In this document: piece by piece, positions 7,188 through 7,757 of the stretch
How positions within the stretch are numbered: the first letter of the stretch is position 1
How the letters are laid out: the number at the start of each line of letters is the position of its first letter
Assembly: GCA_025458545.1 (NCBI GenBank)
Contig: JALOSH010000180.1
Coordinates: forward strand, 1 to 7,757
Length of the DNA: 7,757 bases
Origin: Hydrogenophaga sp.
GTDB lineage: Bacteria; Pseudomonadota; Gammaproteobacteria; Burkholderiales; Burkholderiaceae
Direction of reading: 5' to 3'
Position numbers and translations under genes: made by a program
Notes under the pieces: generated by a model
Told to the model about the DNA's origin: nothing
Seen by the model: the letters and a program-made list of their open reading frames with translations, nothing else
Database searches by the model: none

Positions 7188-7757
7188 GCCGAGGCCCCCA
7201 GCGCCAGCCCGTGCGGCCACCACGCGGCCGCTCGACGCGCAGCGCCGGCTGGGGTGGCCACAGCAGGCTGACGCACCGGTCCGCCCTTGCGACTGCGCGG
7301 CGGCAACAGCTCGGCCAGGGCGCGGCACACGGTTTCGGTCTTGGCGTCCACCAGAACAGCCACTTCACGCAACGCGGGCAGCGCGCCACGGACCGCATCA
7401 GCCTGGTGGCTGGCCATGCCGTGTGCGCCCTGCCAGGGCAGACCCAACAAGCGCAGCAGATGGGCCAGGCGCTGCGCCACGCTGCCGGTGCGCAGGGTGG
7501 CCATGTCGTGGCTGCGGCGCTGTTGCTGCAGCAGAACTTCACACAACAGCGCGTCGCGCTGCGCATGACCGTGCGCCTGGCCCTGGTCCAGGTCCACCCG
7601 CGCCAGCACGCACGGGGTAACGGCTTGCGCGCTGAACTGGTAGGGCAAGTCGCACATGGCTTCGATGCCAATGAGGTCGCCAGGCAGGGCCAGCTGCACC
7701 GGCAAGCGGACGCTACCGGCATCGCGGTCGAGCCGAACGAGGCCCTGCAACACGCGC
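7184..7757 (-). CDS. Crp/Fnr-family transcriptional regulator (5' end cut by window)
   Basis: The C-terminal ~190 residues of a Crp/Fnr-type regulator; the true start lies beyond base 7757. Numbering from the GTG codon at 7753, which is internal: the visible end of the cyclic-nucleotide-type beta-roll includes GLVRLDRDAGS (4-14) and LPGDLIGIEAMC (23-34). A long dimerisation helix follows at about 63-105. The helix-turn-helix is at about 127-150 (PALREVAVLVDAKTETVCRALAEL). Its recognition helix TETVCR keeps the Glu (E140) and Arg (R144) equivalent to E181 and R185 of CRP. C34, C48, C71 and C143 are visible, but no clear iron-sulfur cluster spacing can be judged without the N-terminus. The C-terminal tail after about 155 is unusually Arg/Ala-rich and ends with a WW pair. 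It overlaps the PCuAC start by four bases, so it is probably the first or an early gene of the copper operon and may autoregulate it. Confidence 0.85.
   Translation of the reverse strand, partial: RVLQGLVRLDRDAGSVRLPVQLALPGDLIGIEAMCDLPYQFSAQAVTPCVLARVDLDQGQAHGHAQRDALLCEVLLQQQRRSHDMATLRTGSVAQRLAHLLRLLGLPWQGAHGMASHQADAVRGALPALREVAVLVDAKTETVCRALAELLPPRSRKGGPVRQPAVATPAGAARRAAAWWPHGLALGASA

Noticed and set aside
7188..7328. Longer PCuAC start upstream of 7187
   Set aside because: It would place an Arg-rich non-signal stretch before the signal peptide and overlap the regulator's helix-turn-helix region. GTG 7187 fits.

Overview
The window is GC-rich DNA with dense, mostly overlapping genes. Its protein styles suggest a betaproteobacterium, most likely order Burkholderiales and near the Comamonadaceae. 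That assignment is inferred from composition and protein character, not from a marker gene. There are no tRNA or rRNA genes, insertion sequences, CRISPR arrays or phage genes, and no gene-free stretch longer than about 110 bases.

Left part (1-2746): a metal (probably ferric iron) ABC importer split into two divergent genes. The fused two-domain membrane permease (FbpB/SfuB type) runs leftward and is cut by the window edge about 20 residues before its expected end. The ATPase (FbpC type) runs rightward. The 106 bases between them are AT-rich. They hold a perfect inverted repeat whose two arms each read TACAAT on opposite strands, plus a weak Fur-like half-site. No periplasmic iron-binding protein (FbpA) gene is visible.

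Right part (2752-7757): six genes all on the minus strand, read from the right edge leftward. They are a Crp/Fnr-family regulator (start outside the window), a PCuAC periplasmic copper chaperone, a small DUF2946-type protein, an MbnP-family lipoprotein, an MbnH/MauG-like di-heme lipoprotein, and an unrecognised outer-membrane beta-barrel-like protein. Regulator/PCuAC and mbnP/mbnH each overlap by 4 bases (GTGA, ATGA). mbnH and the barrel gene overlap by 53 bases. The only candidate breaks are a terminator-like hairpin exactly at the PCuAC stop codon and a 97-base gap before mbnP.

How the right-hand genes may work together: in characterised systems the MbnH di-haem enzyme oxidises a tryptophan of its partner MbnP to kynurenine, creating a copper site. 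PCuAC proteins carry copper in the periplasm, and DUF2946 proteins often sit in copper loci. Here both MbnP and MbnH carry lipoprotein signals with Gly-rich tethers, and the last gene has a signal peptide and barrel-like sequence. The set therefore looks like a cell-envelope copper acquisition or handling module with its own regulator. MbnP/MbnH pairing is known. What deserves attention is this particular assembly: a Crp-type regulator at the front, both partners membrane-tethered, and an unfamiliar barrel protein at the end. The rightward ATPase gene and the barrel gene converge with only 5 bases between their stop codons, and a hairpin spans both stops.
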